In this document: positions 1 to 5,285 of the stretch, one piece after another | Layout: each line of letters begins with the position of its first letter | How positions within the stretch are numbered: the stretch's first letter is position 1 | Source: Moraxellaceae bacterium | Lineage (GTDB): Bacteria; Pseudomonadota; Gammaproteobacteria; Pseudomonadales; UBA3067 | Direction: 5' to 3' | Length of the DNA stretch: 5,952 nt | Assembly (NCBI GenBank): GCA_002401525.1 | Contig: NVTH01000236.1 | Span: 1 to 5,952, forward strand | Translations under genes and position numbers: made by a program | Notes under the pieces: model-generated | Told to the model about the DNA's origin: nothing | What the model saw: the letters and a program-made list of their open reading frames with translations, nothing else | Databases searched by the model: none

Positions 1-2
1 TC

Positions 3-182
3 GAACAGGAAGACCTGGCGCGCTGGGCGACGGCCGCCGGCCTGACGACGTATGCAAGGGATCCGAGGGGCCGGCTGGCCCAGGTAGCGGCGCCGGGTGG
101 TGTGACGACCGATCTCACCTACGACGTGCGCGGCAACGTGACCCGCTTGGCACTGCCCAACGACGTGGTGGTGATCTACACC
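3..182 (+). CDS. RHS/YD-repeat protein fragment, partial at the 5' edge and joined in frame to a glycosyltransferase
   Basis: The frame is open from base 3 with no stop. It reads as YD repeats: YARDPRGRLAQV (bases 51-86), PGGVTTDLTYDVRGNVTRL (93-149), then LPNDVVVIYTY. The 'tYD..GN/GRL...PxG...YTY' spacing of about 20 residues is the hallmark of RHS/YD-repeat shell proteins, which are large secreted or surface proteins often carrying toxins. Third codon positions are almost all G or C, and 123 of the first 180 bases are G or C by hand count, unlike everything after about base 190. No RHS core-terminating region is present before the glycosyltransferase begins, so the repeat array is cut mid-repeat. 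I infer a foreign or chimeric piece. The exact join cannot be placed because bases ~171-192 encode IYTYVGY, which suits both partners. Confidence 0.7.
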
Positions 183-1259
183 TACGTCGGCTATCCAGTC
201 ATTATCTGGCTTGTCTCTTTGAGGGCGTCCGATGTTGACGCGATTATTCCTCAAGAATGGCCTGAGATCACGTTAATTATTCCTGTGTTCAATGATTTAG
301 AAAAAGCCCAAGCGAAGATTGAGAATTTAACTCAGATAGATTATCCCAAGGATAAGTTGTCTATCTTAATGGTCTCTGATGGTTCAACTGACGGCACCAA
401 TGAATGCTTGAGCGTTGATCAACGGATCGACTTTATCAGCTATGAAGCTAGGCAGGGTAAACCAACCGCATTAAACACCGGAGTGATGCGCGCTAAGTCT
501 GAAATAATAGTGTTCACCGATGTGCGACAGCAGGTTGAACCTAGCGCGGTTAAACGGTTGGTGGCGCGTTTATTATCCCCTGGTATAGGCGCCGTTAGTG
601 GTGAATTGGTATTGCTGGATCCGGAAACAAATACGGGTGCTCACGTGAGCTTGTATTGGCAATATGAAAAATTTATTCGTAAAGCGGAAAGCAAAGTGGC
701 TTCTGTTGCCGGTGTGACGGGGGCGTTGTATGCCATTCGTAGGAATGATTTTGTGCCTTTAGCGGTGGATACTTTGCTCGATGATTTTGAAGTTCCACTT
801 GCAATAATTAAATCAGGCAAGCGCTGCTTAATCGAGCCCGGTGCGATAGTTTACGATTATCCACAAGAAGATACCGCAGGAGAAAAGCTTAGAAAAATCC
901 GCACACTGACGGGAAATTACCAATCTTTTTTCCGGCATGCCTGGGTTTTTTCACCCACTCAGAACCCTATTTGGGTGCAGTTTATATCACACAAGTTCTT
1001 AAGATTGATGGTGCCCTATTTTTTGATGCTGGCGTTGATTAGTTCGTTCTTTCTAACGGGTTTAGCATTTGTTACGACATTTTTTGGGCAGCTAGGGTTT
1101 TATGGGTTGGCTGTTTTAGGCAGCGTTAATCCCAGCATGAAAGAAAATAAGTTTGTTAGCTTGGCTAATGTCTTCACTGAGTTAAATTGGGCGGCGGTGT
1201 TAGCGCTCAAAAATTACATTACCCAGAATGTCAATGTTAAGTGGGATAAGACAGCTTAG
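102..1259 (+). CDS. Membrane-associated family 2 glycosyltransferase (GT-A fold), N-terminus replaced by RHS sequence
   Basis: Residues count from the GTG at 102. That GTG lies inside RHS sequence, so it is unlikely to be the natural start; genuine glycosyltransferase sequence begins near residue 26 (YTYVGYP, the end of the usual first membrane helix). GT2 landmarks follow in order: ITLIIPVFND (56-65), nucleotide-binding SDGSTDGT (92-99), a DxD-region FTDVR (138-142), VTGALYAIRR (205-214), the acid/base loop LLDDFEVP (225-232) and RKIRTLTGN (264-272) where other GT2 enzymes have QxxRW. Membrane helices lie at about 303-342, and the protein ends in a short charged tail. The family transfers a sugar from a nucleotide donor to a membrane-linked or polysaccharide acceptor at the inner membrane; the sugar cannot be predicted. 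It converges on a sulfotransferase gene, suggesting glycan synthesis. No native promoter or ribosome site is visible because the 5' end is lost. The enzyme class is certain; the gene's integrity is not. Confidence 0.88.
   Translation: MTTDLTYDVRGNVTRLALPNDVVVIYTYVGYPVIIWLVSLRASDVDAIIPQEWPEITLIIPVFNDLEKAQAKIENLTQIDYPKDKLSILMVSDGSTDGTNECLSVDQRIDFISYEARQGKPTALNTGVMRAKSEIIVFTDVRQQVEPSAVKRLVARLLSPGIGAVSGELVLLDPETNTGAHVSLYWQYEKFIRKAESKVASVAGVTGALYAIRRNDFVPLAVDTLLDDFEVPLAIIKSGKRCLIEPGAIVYDYPQEDTAGEKLRKIRTLTGNYQSFFRHAWVFSPTQNPIWVQFISHKFLRLMVPYFLMLALISSFFLTGLAFVTTFFGQLGFYGLAVLGSVNPSMKENKFVSLANVFTELNWAAVLALKNYITQNVNVKWDKTA
171..192. other. Composition and homology breakpoint between RHS and glycosyltransferase sequence
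   Basis: Upstream is GC-rich RHS coding sequence; downstream is AT-richer GT2 coding sequence in the same frame. Hand-counted G+C is 38/60 for 121-180, 32/60 for 181-240 and 22/60 for 241-300. The codons for IYTYVGY can belong to a YD repeat (…YTYD) or to a GT2 N-terminus (…YTYVGYP), so a short stretch of shared sequence may have driven the join. A GATC lies at 173-176, which would also be compatible with a restriction-ligation junction if the source was a clone library. No insertion sequence end or attachment site is visible. Confidence 0.65.
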
Positions 1260-1277
1260 CCTTTCGAACTAGGTTTA

Positions 1278-1319
1278 TTAGTCATACCTGTATTAATCAT
1301 GCCTAAATTTAGTCATACC
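1278..1319 (-). repeat. Three degenerate copies of the sulfotransferase gene's last 11 bases, stop codon included
   Basis: On the minus strand the gene ends GGTATGACTAA (1309-1319). A variant, GGCATGATTAA, follows at 1293-1303, and an exact second copy, GGTATGACTAA, at 1278-1288. The spacings are 16 and 15 bases. Extending to 18 bases, copies 1 and 2 match at 14 positions, all differences being transitions. The copies are not in one frame because of the 16-base step, but each carries its own TAA. The array fills most of the gap between the two convergent genes. It contains no GC-rich stem or T-run, so it is not a normal intrinsic terminator. It probably arose by slippage or tandem duplication. 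Confidence 0.7.
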
Positions 1320-2283
1320 CAAACTTAGCAAGATATTTTGTAAATTCCTGTTGCAAATTTTCATTTTTGATTTCTTTGATGGACCAGTTCTCTTTGCCTT
1401 TTCCAATTGAATTAGAGTTAAGGTCTTGGCTCAAGGCGTTGGCATGGTGAGCGTGATATTTGATGTCGCCGAGTTCTTGGGGATCATAATTTGGATTTTT
1501 CCAAAATTGAGTGGAGTGATCTATCCCTATAAACTGGCATAGTTTTTCAAGCTCGTCATCATTGGAATTGACTAAGTTTTCATATTTTAGTTCTAGTACG
1601 GAGTCGGGATACTTTGCGCTAAACTTTTCTACTAGTCTTAAGCTGGAAGCCCAGCGATCACAGGAGTTTTCAAAAGTTTTCATATTGTTCTTAGTGTAGG
1701 ATCTCACCACATCTCGCCCATCCCGCAGCAAATGTATAAATCGAGCATTTGGGAAGGTGTCTCTTAATTCATGCAAGTAGAGAGTGTTAAGCGGGGTTTT
1801 GTCTCCCCACGCAGTAATTTCTTTACCTTTCTGTTTCGCCAGCCAAACGTAGGTCGTGTCGAGCATTGAGCTAAAATTTTGCTTTGATTGCGGCAACTGA
1901 TGGAGCGTGGAGATGAGTTCAGGCAGCCTGTCGTTTACCTCGAAGGTGTAAAATTCCTCATGAAAAATTAGTTTCGACATTACGACGTCTACTAACTCGT
2001 TCCAAGCCATGGTCGAGTTGCGTAGGAAAGAGTAATACATCGGGCCGAGCATGTAGCTTTCAGGGGGAATGTATATGTCCGGAGAGGCGTAGAGCTGCCT
2101 TCTCAGTAAGGTTGTTCCAGATCGACCACAACCAATGATAAAAAAGGGTGAGGGATTTTCGGCGCCTTGAATAGCGCGTCTTTGAGGGCGTAGATTACGC
2201 AGATAAGGGCTCACCCATTTATAGAATAACCTGAACTTTTTGGAATTTTCTTTTTGGTAAAAAAATTTGTGTTGCTGACGCAT
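1309..2283 (-). CDS. PAPS-dependent sulfotransferase family protein
   Basis: This 324-residue protein would transfer sulfate from 3'-phosphoadenosine-5'-phosphosulfate (PAPS) to an acceptor, probably a carbohydrate or lipid. The 5'-phosphosulfate loop is FFIIGCGRSGTTLLRRQL (47-64), followed by PPESYML (73-79). WGDKTPLN (159-166) and the 3'-phosphate motif RFIHLLRDGRDVVRS (181-195) are typical of the bacterial Sulfotransfer_1/3 families. YENLV (234-238) and a C-terminal IGKGKENW (293-300), which resembles the terminal PAPS-contact loop, complete the fold. The basic N-terminus (about 1-40) has no signal peptide or membrane helix, so the protein is likely cytoplasmic. The ATG at 2281-2283 is supported by AAGG at 2292-2295 with an 8-base spacer. 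It has its own promoter and converges with the glycosyltransferase, consistent with a surface-glycan locus. The acceptor cannot be read from sequence. Confidence 0.93.
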   Translation of the reverse strand: MRQQHKFFYQKENSKKFRLFYKWVSPYLRNLRPQRRAIQGAENPSPFFIIGCGRSGTTLLRRQLYASPDIYIPPESYMLGPMYYSFLRNSTMAWNELVDVVMSKLIFHEEFYTFEVNDRLPELISTLHQLPQSKQNFSSMLDTTYVWLAKQKGKEITAWGDKTPLNTLYLHELRDTFPNARFIHLLRDGRDVVRSYTKNNMKTFENSCDRWASSLRLVEKFSAKYPDSVLELKYENLVNSNDDELEKLCQFIGIDHSTQFWKNPNYDPQELGDIKYHAHHANALSQDLNSNSIGKGKENWSIKEIKNENLQQEFTKYLAKFGYD

Positions 2284-2368
2284 TTTTGGAGCCTTATTCG
2301 TGAGGTCTTAACCGCTTCCTTAAAAGTTACATTGGTTAGGCAAGTCGTTAGCGGAAAGGGTGGACAGG

Positions 2369-2396
2369 ATTATAAACCCTAGACGCGCTGAAACAA
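2369..2396 (-). promoter_or_regulatory. Predicted sigma70 promoter for the sulfotransferase gene
   Basis: On the minus strand there is a perfect -10 box, TATAAT (2369-2374). It is preceded by a 16-base spacer and a weak -35, TTGTTT (2391-2396), which matches only the TTG of the consensus. Transcription would start near 2362, giving an untranslated leader of roughly 80 bases before the ATG at 2283. The orientation and the perfect -10 make it the best promoter candidate for this gene. No operator-like palindrome is visible next to it. Confidence 0.5.
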
Positions 2397-2422
2397 TCCC
2401 ATCTTAATAGACCTGCTATATT

Positions 2423-2659
2423 TTAAAACGGTTCACTATGATCAATCGAACCAATGCGCTCATAATAAGCGCCATTCCAATGCCTTTTTGCCCATCGACC
2501 TGTATTTCCCAGTGTTACCCTTTTCCCTGTTACGACTTTTTGCTTTGAGCTTTCGCCAAAGGTTTTTTGCCATTGTACTTTATCATCCAGAGTAATTTGC
2601 GACGCAGCAGTACTGCCTTTAGAATAGCGGCCACAATAACAATTAATGAGGTTTGTCAT
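2423..2659 (-). CDS. Doubtful 78-residue hypothetical protein or gene remnant, divergent from the acyl-CoA dehydrogenase
   Basis: I do not recognise this protein. From the ATG at 2657-2659 it reads MTNLINCYCGRYSKG…, has three tryptophans (30, 56, 61), a basic stretch TGKRVTLGNTGRWAKRHW (44-61) and ends SIDHSEPF. Its composition is plausible for a soluble protein, and its codons (GGC, ATT, GAT, AAA, GAA) resemble those of its neighbours. Against it: the start shares the bases CATG with the opposite-strand dehydrogenase start, nothing like a Shine-Dalgarno lies upstream of it, and a convincing plus-strand promoter sits inside it. The same frame continues open to 2815, but that part is simply antisense to conserved dehydrogenase sequence. 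It may be a decayed 3' fragment of a displaced gene, or non-coding. Confidence 0.25.
   Translation of the reverse strand: MTNLINCYCGRYSKGSTAASQITLDDKVQWQKTFGESSKQKVVTGKRVTLGNTGRWAKRHWNGAYYERIGSIDHSEPF
2597..2625 (+). promoter_or_regulatory. Predicted sigma70 promoter of the acyl-CoA dehydrogenase operon with a palindromic spacer
   Basis: TTGCGA (2597-2602, 4/6 to TTGACA), a 17-base spacer and TAGAAT (2620-2625, 5/6 to TATAAT) form a well-proportioned promoter. Transcription would begin near 2632, leaving a short leader of about 26 bases to the ATG at 2658. The spacer contains the perfect 10-base palindrome GCAGTACTGC (2607-2616). A regulator dimer bound there would block RNA polymerase, which suggests, as an inference only, repression that is relieved by substrate acyl-CoA. 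No regulator gene lies in the window. Confidence 0.55.
2648..2651 (+). promoter_or_regulatory. Ribosome binding site that fixes the first dehydrogenase start at 2658
   Basis: GAGG lies 6 bases before the ATG at 2658. An in-frame ATG four codons earlier (2646) overlaps this Shine-Dalgarno and has no site of its own, so the protein should start MDKNQQF rather than MRFVMDKNQQF. Confidence 0.75.
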
Positions 2660-3845
2660 GGATAAAAACCAACAGTTTCGAGACGACGTACGTGCCTGGT
2701 TAGCGGACAATTGTCCCGCCAGTGTGTGTGAGCCCGGTGCCGTGGTTAAGAGTTCGTTTTCGTCAAAGCATCGAGACGGGGATTCAAAACTTTGGCTCGA
2801 AAATATGTCCACCAAAGGGTGGGTTGCGCCTATGTGGCCAACACAGTACGGCGGTGGCGGATTAAACTTTTCTGAAAATAAAGTGCTCCAACAAGAACTT
2901 AAACGTATCAGCGCGCCTGCGCCTTTAGTGGGTATGGGGCTGACAATGATTGGGCCAACACTGCTTGAATTTGGCTCAGAAGAGCAAAAACAGCGCCATC
3001 TTCCTAAAATTGCTTCGGGCGAAATTCATTGGTGCCAGGGTTATAGCGAACCCAATGCAGGGTCTGATTTAGCGAATCTACAGACTAAAGCGGAAGATAA
3101 CGGCGACCACTTTCTAATCAATGGTTCAAAAATATGGACTTCCGGTGCCATGCACGCCGATTGGATGTTTTGCCTAGTGCGAACAGACACCACTGTGCAA
3201 AAGCAAAAGGGCATTAGTTTTGTATTGTTTCCGATGACAGATCCCGGTGTGACGCGTAAACCCATCCGCTTGATTAGTGGTGAATCACCGTTCTGCCAGA
3301 TCTTTTTTGATGATGTGAAAGCGGACAAAGCCGATCTTATTGGTAAGCTGAATGAAGGTTGGACCGTGGGCAAACGTTTGCTTCAATACGAGCGCTCTTC
3401 CATTGGCGGCGGTAGCATTACTTCGCGCGATACGGATATCACCGATACCATCATTGATTTGGCGAAAAAGTATCGCGGCGATGACACCGGTCAAATCGAA
3501 GATCCGTTGCTGCGTCATGAAGTAATCCAGCATGAGATCAATTCGCGTGCGTTTGCGGCTACCTCTAAACGCATGATGGCCGAAGCCAAATCGGGCAAGA
3601 CTCCCGGGTTTGCGACTTCGATGATGAAATATTATGCCTCTGAAATGACCAAATCAAAATCTGAATTGATGGTGTCGATTCTTGGGCCGGAAGCGTTAGG
3701 ACGGGAAGGGGACGAATTTACCAAGCAAGAATTGGCCATTACGCGCCGTTGGTTATTCGACAAGGCATTCACCATTGCGGGGGGCTGCTCTGAAGTGCAG
3801 TTGGATATCATCGCAAAACGAATCCTCCAGCTACCTGCTTCATAA
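2658..3845 (+). CDS. Acyl-CoA dehydrogenase, large subunit type (probable catalytic subunit of a heteromeric enzyme)
   Basis: This 395-residue flavoprotein would form the 2,3-double bond of an acyl-CoA during beta-oxidation, passing electrons from FAD to electron-transfer flavoprotein. The N-terminal helical domain includes KGWVAPMWPTQYGGGGLN (53-70). The middle beta domain has the signature QGYSEPNAGSDLANLQTKA (127-145) and LINGSKIWTSGAMHADW (153-169). The C-terminal domain has LLQYERSSIGG (241-251) and the terminal FTIAGGCSEVQLDIIAKRIL (371-390). Glu245 in the YERS motif is the likely catalytic base, as proposed for IVD- and FadE26-type enzymes, because the alternative Glu of the MCAD-type YEGT motif is Gly here. 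Length and architecture resemble PimC (pimeloyl-CoA dehydrogenase large subunit) and steroid side-chain FadE proteins. It is first in an operon, 44 bases before a second, divergent dehydrogenase. The substrate is not determined. The 3' end is followed by tandem copies of its last five codons. Confidence 0.95.
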   Translation: MDKNQQFRDDVRAWLADNCPASVCEPGAVVKSSFSSKHRDGDSKLWLENMSTKGWVAPMWPTQYGGGGLNFSENKVLQQELKRISAPAPLVGMGLTMIGPTLLEFGSEEQKQRHLPKIASGEIHWCQGYSEPNAGSDLANLQTKAEDNGDHFLINGSKIWTSGAMHADWMFCLVRTDTTVQKQKGISFVLFPMTDPGVTRKPIRLISGESPFCQIFFDDVKADKADLIGKLNEGWTVGKRLLQYERSSIGGGSITSRDTDITDTIIDLAKKYRGDDTGQIEDPLLRHEVIQHEINSRAFAATSKRMMAEAKSGKTPGFATSMMKYYASEMTKSKSELMVSILGPEALGREGDEFTKQELAITRRWLFDKAFTIAGGCSEVQLDIIAKRILQLPAS

Positions 3846-3875
3846 ATACCTGCCTCATAACTTCCAGCCTCAGAA
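3831..3875 (+). repeat. Three 15-base tandem repeats of the dehydrogenase C-terminus, each ending near an in-frame stop
   Basis: Copy 1, CTACCTGCTTCATAA (3831-3845), is the genuine end of the gene: LPAS and stop. Copy 2, ATACCTGCCTCATAA (3846-3860), reads IPAS and stop in the same frame. Copy 3, CTTCCAGCCTCAGAA (3861-3875), reads LPASE and is followed directly by TAA. Copies 1 and 2 match at 13/15 positions, and copy 3 matches each at 11/15. The P, A and S codons differ only synonymously. With a further TAA at 3888-3890 there are four in-frame stops (3843, 3858, 3876, 3888), the last overlapping the ATG of the next gene. The array fills most of the gap between the two genes. Confidence 0.8.
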
Positions 3876-3889
3876 TAAGGAATCAGATA

Positions 3890-5035
3890 ATGGCTTTAAT
3901 ATTAAACGAAGAACAACAACTACTCAGCGACTCAGCAAAAGAGTTTTTCACTAAGAAAATGCCCGTGAGTCAGCTGCGAGAATTACGCGACAGTGAAGCA
4001 GAAAAAGGCTATTCCGAGCCTCTTTGGGAAGAAATGATCGCCCTCGGTTGGGGAGGCATTGCGATTTCGGAAGAGTGTGGCGGACTCGGATTTGGCTACC
4101 AAGGATTAGGCGTGGTGTTGGAGGAAAGTGGGCGTACATTGGCTGCGTCACCCCTCTTTTCAACCTGTGTGTTAGGCGCCAGTGCCATCGCCTTAGCGGG
4201 CAGTGAGCAACAAAAAACAGAATTGTTACCGTTGATTGTGACGGGGGATTTATTGCTAGCATTAGCCCTCGAGGAAAGTGCCACCCACGGGCCCAAAAGG
4301 ACTCGTACCAGTGCCACTAAGACTGCAAATGGATTTCAATTGAATGGCAAGAAAACCTTTGTGTTGGATGCGAATATTGCCAATAAATACATTGTGGTCG
4401 CTAGAACTTCAGAGCAACCGGGTTCCGCTGCTGGGTTAACCTTATTTTTAGTGGATGTTGACAGCGCCGGCATTAGCCTTGAAAAACGCAAAATGGTGGA
4501 TAGCCGTAATGCCTGCACAGTGACGTTTAAAGACGTTGCAGTGCCCGGCAGTGCGGTCATGGGGACGGTGGATCAAGCCTATGACGCACTTGAGGATATC
4601 CTTAGTATTGGCCAAATCGGTTTGTCGGCAGAGATGTTAGGCAGCATGCAGGAAGCCTTTGAGCGCACTGTTGAGTACATCAAAACGCGAGTTCAGTTTG
4701 ATGTGCATTTGGGGTCATTCCAAGTGTTACAGCATCGTGCGGCGCAGATGTACACCGAAATAGAGCTCTGCAAATCCGTGGTGATGACCGCTTTAACCGC
4801 CCTGGATGACGGCGAGACTGGCAATGCCCTTGCCCAACATGCCAGCCTGGCGAAAGCCAAATTGACTGAGGCTTTTAATCTAGTGAGCAGCGAAGCCATC
4901 CAAATGCATGGCGGCATAGGCATGACCGATGAAGAAGAAATTGGATTTTTTCTTAAACGGGCCCGCGTTGCTGAGCATACCTTAGGCGATATCCGTTATC
5001 ACCAAAATCGCTTCGGTGAGCTATTAGAAATATAG
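3890..5035 (+). CDS. Acyl-CoA dehydrogenase, small subunit type (partner of the upstream dehydrogenase)
   Basis: This 381-residue protein has the full acyl-CoA dehydrogenase layout: an N-terminal helical domain with LGWGGIAISEECGGLGFGY (52-70), a middle domain with LALALEES (123-130) and GFQLNGKKTFVLD (148-160), and a C-terminal domain with RVQFDVHLGSFQVLQHRAAQMY (267-288, split motif QF…FQ) and AIQMHGGIGMTDEEE (336-350). It lacks a YERS-type Glu (SIGQIGLSAEML occupies that region, 239-250), and the MCAD-type YEGT position is MHGG. It therefore probably contributes FAD-binding and structural surfaces rather than the catalytic base. Its length fits PimD/FadE small subunits, known to pair with a larger neighbour in alpha2beta2 enzymes. 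The start is ATG 3890, overlapping a TAA as TAATG, with AAGGA at 3877-3881 (8-base spacer). It is co-transcribed with the upstream gene. A second in-frame TAG lies 12 bases after the stop. Confidence 0.95.
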   Translation: MALILNEEQQLLSDSAKEFFTKKMPVSQLRELRDSEAEKGYSEPLWEEMIALGWGGIAISEECGGLGFGYQGLGVVLEESGRTLAASPLFSTCVLGASAIALAGSEQQKTELLPLIVTGDLLLALALEESATHGPKRTRTSATKTANGFQLNGKKTFVLDANIANKYIVVARTSEQPGSAAGLTLFLVDVDSAGISLEKRKMVDSRNACTVTFKDVAVPGSAVMGTVDQAYDALEDILSIGQIGLSAEMLGSMQEAFERTVEYIKTRVQFDVHLGSFQVLQHRAAQMYTEIELCKSVVMTALTALDDGETGNALAQHASLAKAKLTEAFNLVSSEAIQMHGGIGMTDEEEIGFFLKRARVAEHTLGDIRYHQNRFGELLEI

Positions 5036-5060
5036 AGCGACCGATAGAAAGTACTTGAAG

Positions 5061-5082
5061 TATTAATCGCGCTACTAATCGC
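5061..5082 (+). repeat. Short imperfect direct repeat after the second dehydrogenase
   Basis: TATTAATCGC (5061-5070) and TACTAATCGC (5073-5082) differ at one base and lie 12 bases apart. A second TAG in frame with the dehydrogenase lies just upstream (5045-5047), also 12 bases after the true stop. A small palindrome, AAGTACTT (5049-5056), lies between them. No strong hairpin followed by a T-run was found here, so the operon's terminator is not located. Confidence 0.4.
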
Positions 5083-5236
5083 ATGACTTATCTCACTGCC
5101 TTCTGAGGTTTGGTCTGAATGATGTTGTTTTTCTTAAGAGTTATCAGCGTTTCTGAGCTGGGGAAAACTTATTTAGGCCAAGCTTTGAGAAGGGGGTTGG
5201 TCGTTTAGGGCTTGGGTATCGGAGCTGGTTTCTGTT

Positions 5237-5268
5237 ATCGTTGGCGGCTCTAACGATCAAAGAATAAT
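5237..5268 (+). promoter_or_regulatory. Possible promoter with overlapping inverted repeat upstream of the MoxR gene
   Basis: ATCGTT (5237-5242) and AACGAT (5252-5257) form an inverted repeat that can be extended by one G-T pair, with a 7-9 base loop. It overlaps a possible -35, TTGGCG (5241-5246). A 16-base spacer leads to a -10-like AATAAT (5263-5268, 5/6 to consensus). If real, transcription would start near 5275, right at the ribosome site, giving a very short leader. No T-run follows the stem on either strand, so it is not an intrinsic terminator. It could be an operator or chance. Confidence 0.25.
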
Positions 5269-5275
5269 AAACTGT

Positions 5276-5279
5276 AGGG
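5276..5279 (+). promoter_or_regulatory. Ribosome binding site supporting a GTG start for the MoxR ATPase
   Basis: AGGG lies 6 bases before the GTG at 5286. The only upstream in-frame sequence is bounded by a TAA at 5268-5270. The alternative ATG at 5322 (residue 13) has only a weak CAGG before it, so GTG is preferred. Confidence 0.55.
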
Positions 5280-5285
5280 CGATTA

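Larger units (their letters stand above)
2284..2657. other. 374-base divergent intergenic region
   Basis: This gap separates the minus-strand sulfotransferase from the plus-strand dehydrogenase operon. The left part (2284-2400) holds the sulfotransferase leader and its TATAAT promoter. The right part (2597-2657) holds the dehydrogenase promoter, palindrome and ribosome site. Between them is the doubtful minus-strand ORF. An extended -10-like TGCTATATT lies at 2414-2422 on the plus strand, but it has no -35 and would give a leader of over 200 bases, so I do not call it as a promoter. No tRNA, IS end or intrinsic terminator was seen. Confidence 0.6.

Noticed and set aside
3..1259. A polymorphic RHS toxin with a glycosyltransferase tip
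   Set aside because: There is no RHS core-terminating motif, the join is inside a YD repeat, and the enzyme is an inner-membrane type with C-terminal membrane helices whose own N-terminal helix is missing; a chimera explains this better.
1260..1308. A bidirectional terminator between the convergent genes
   Set aside because: Only a weak AGGT/ACCT pairing is possible; there is no GC-rich stem or T-run.
2414..2422. Extended -10 promoter TGCTATATT on the plus strand
   Set aside because: It has no -35 and would give a leader of over 200 bases, while a better promoter lies at 2597-2625.
2646..2657. An earlier ATG for the first dehydrogenase adding MRFV
   Set aside because: It overlaps the Shine-Dalgarno of the ATG at 2658 and has none of its own.
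2660..2815. Upstream extension of the minus-strand ORF into a 130-residue protein
   Set aside because: This part is antisense to conserved acyl-CoA dehydrogenase sequence and has no motif of its own; only the part outside the dehydrogenase is even arguable.
3041..3533. Two minus-strand ORFs of 110 and 82 residues inside the first dehydrogenase
   Set aside because: They are shadows of a strongly supported plus-strand gene, with no recognisable domains or ribosome sites.
3951..4923. Several ORFs of 60-103 residues on both strands inside the second dehydrogenase
   Set aside because: They overlap a conserved enzyme in other frames, and their translations look like out-of-frame sequence.
5119..5208. 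A 29-codon ORF (MMLFFLRVIS…) between the second dehydrogenase and MoxR
   Set aside because: It is very short, its only possible ribosome site (GAGG near 5105) is 10 bases away, and there is no conserved feature; chance is sufficient.
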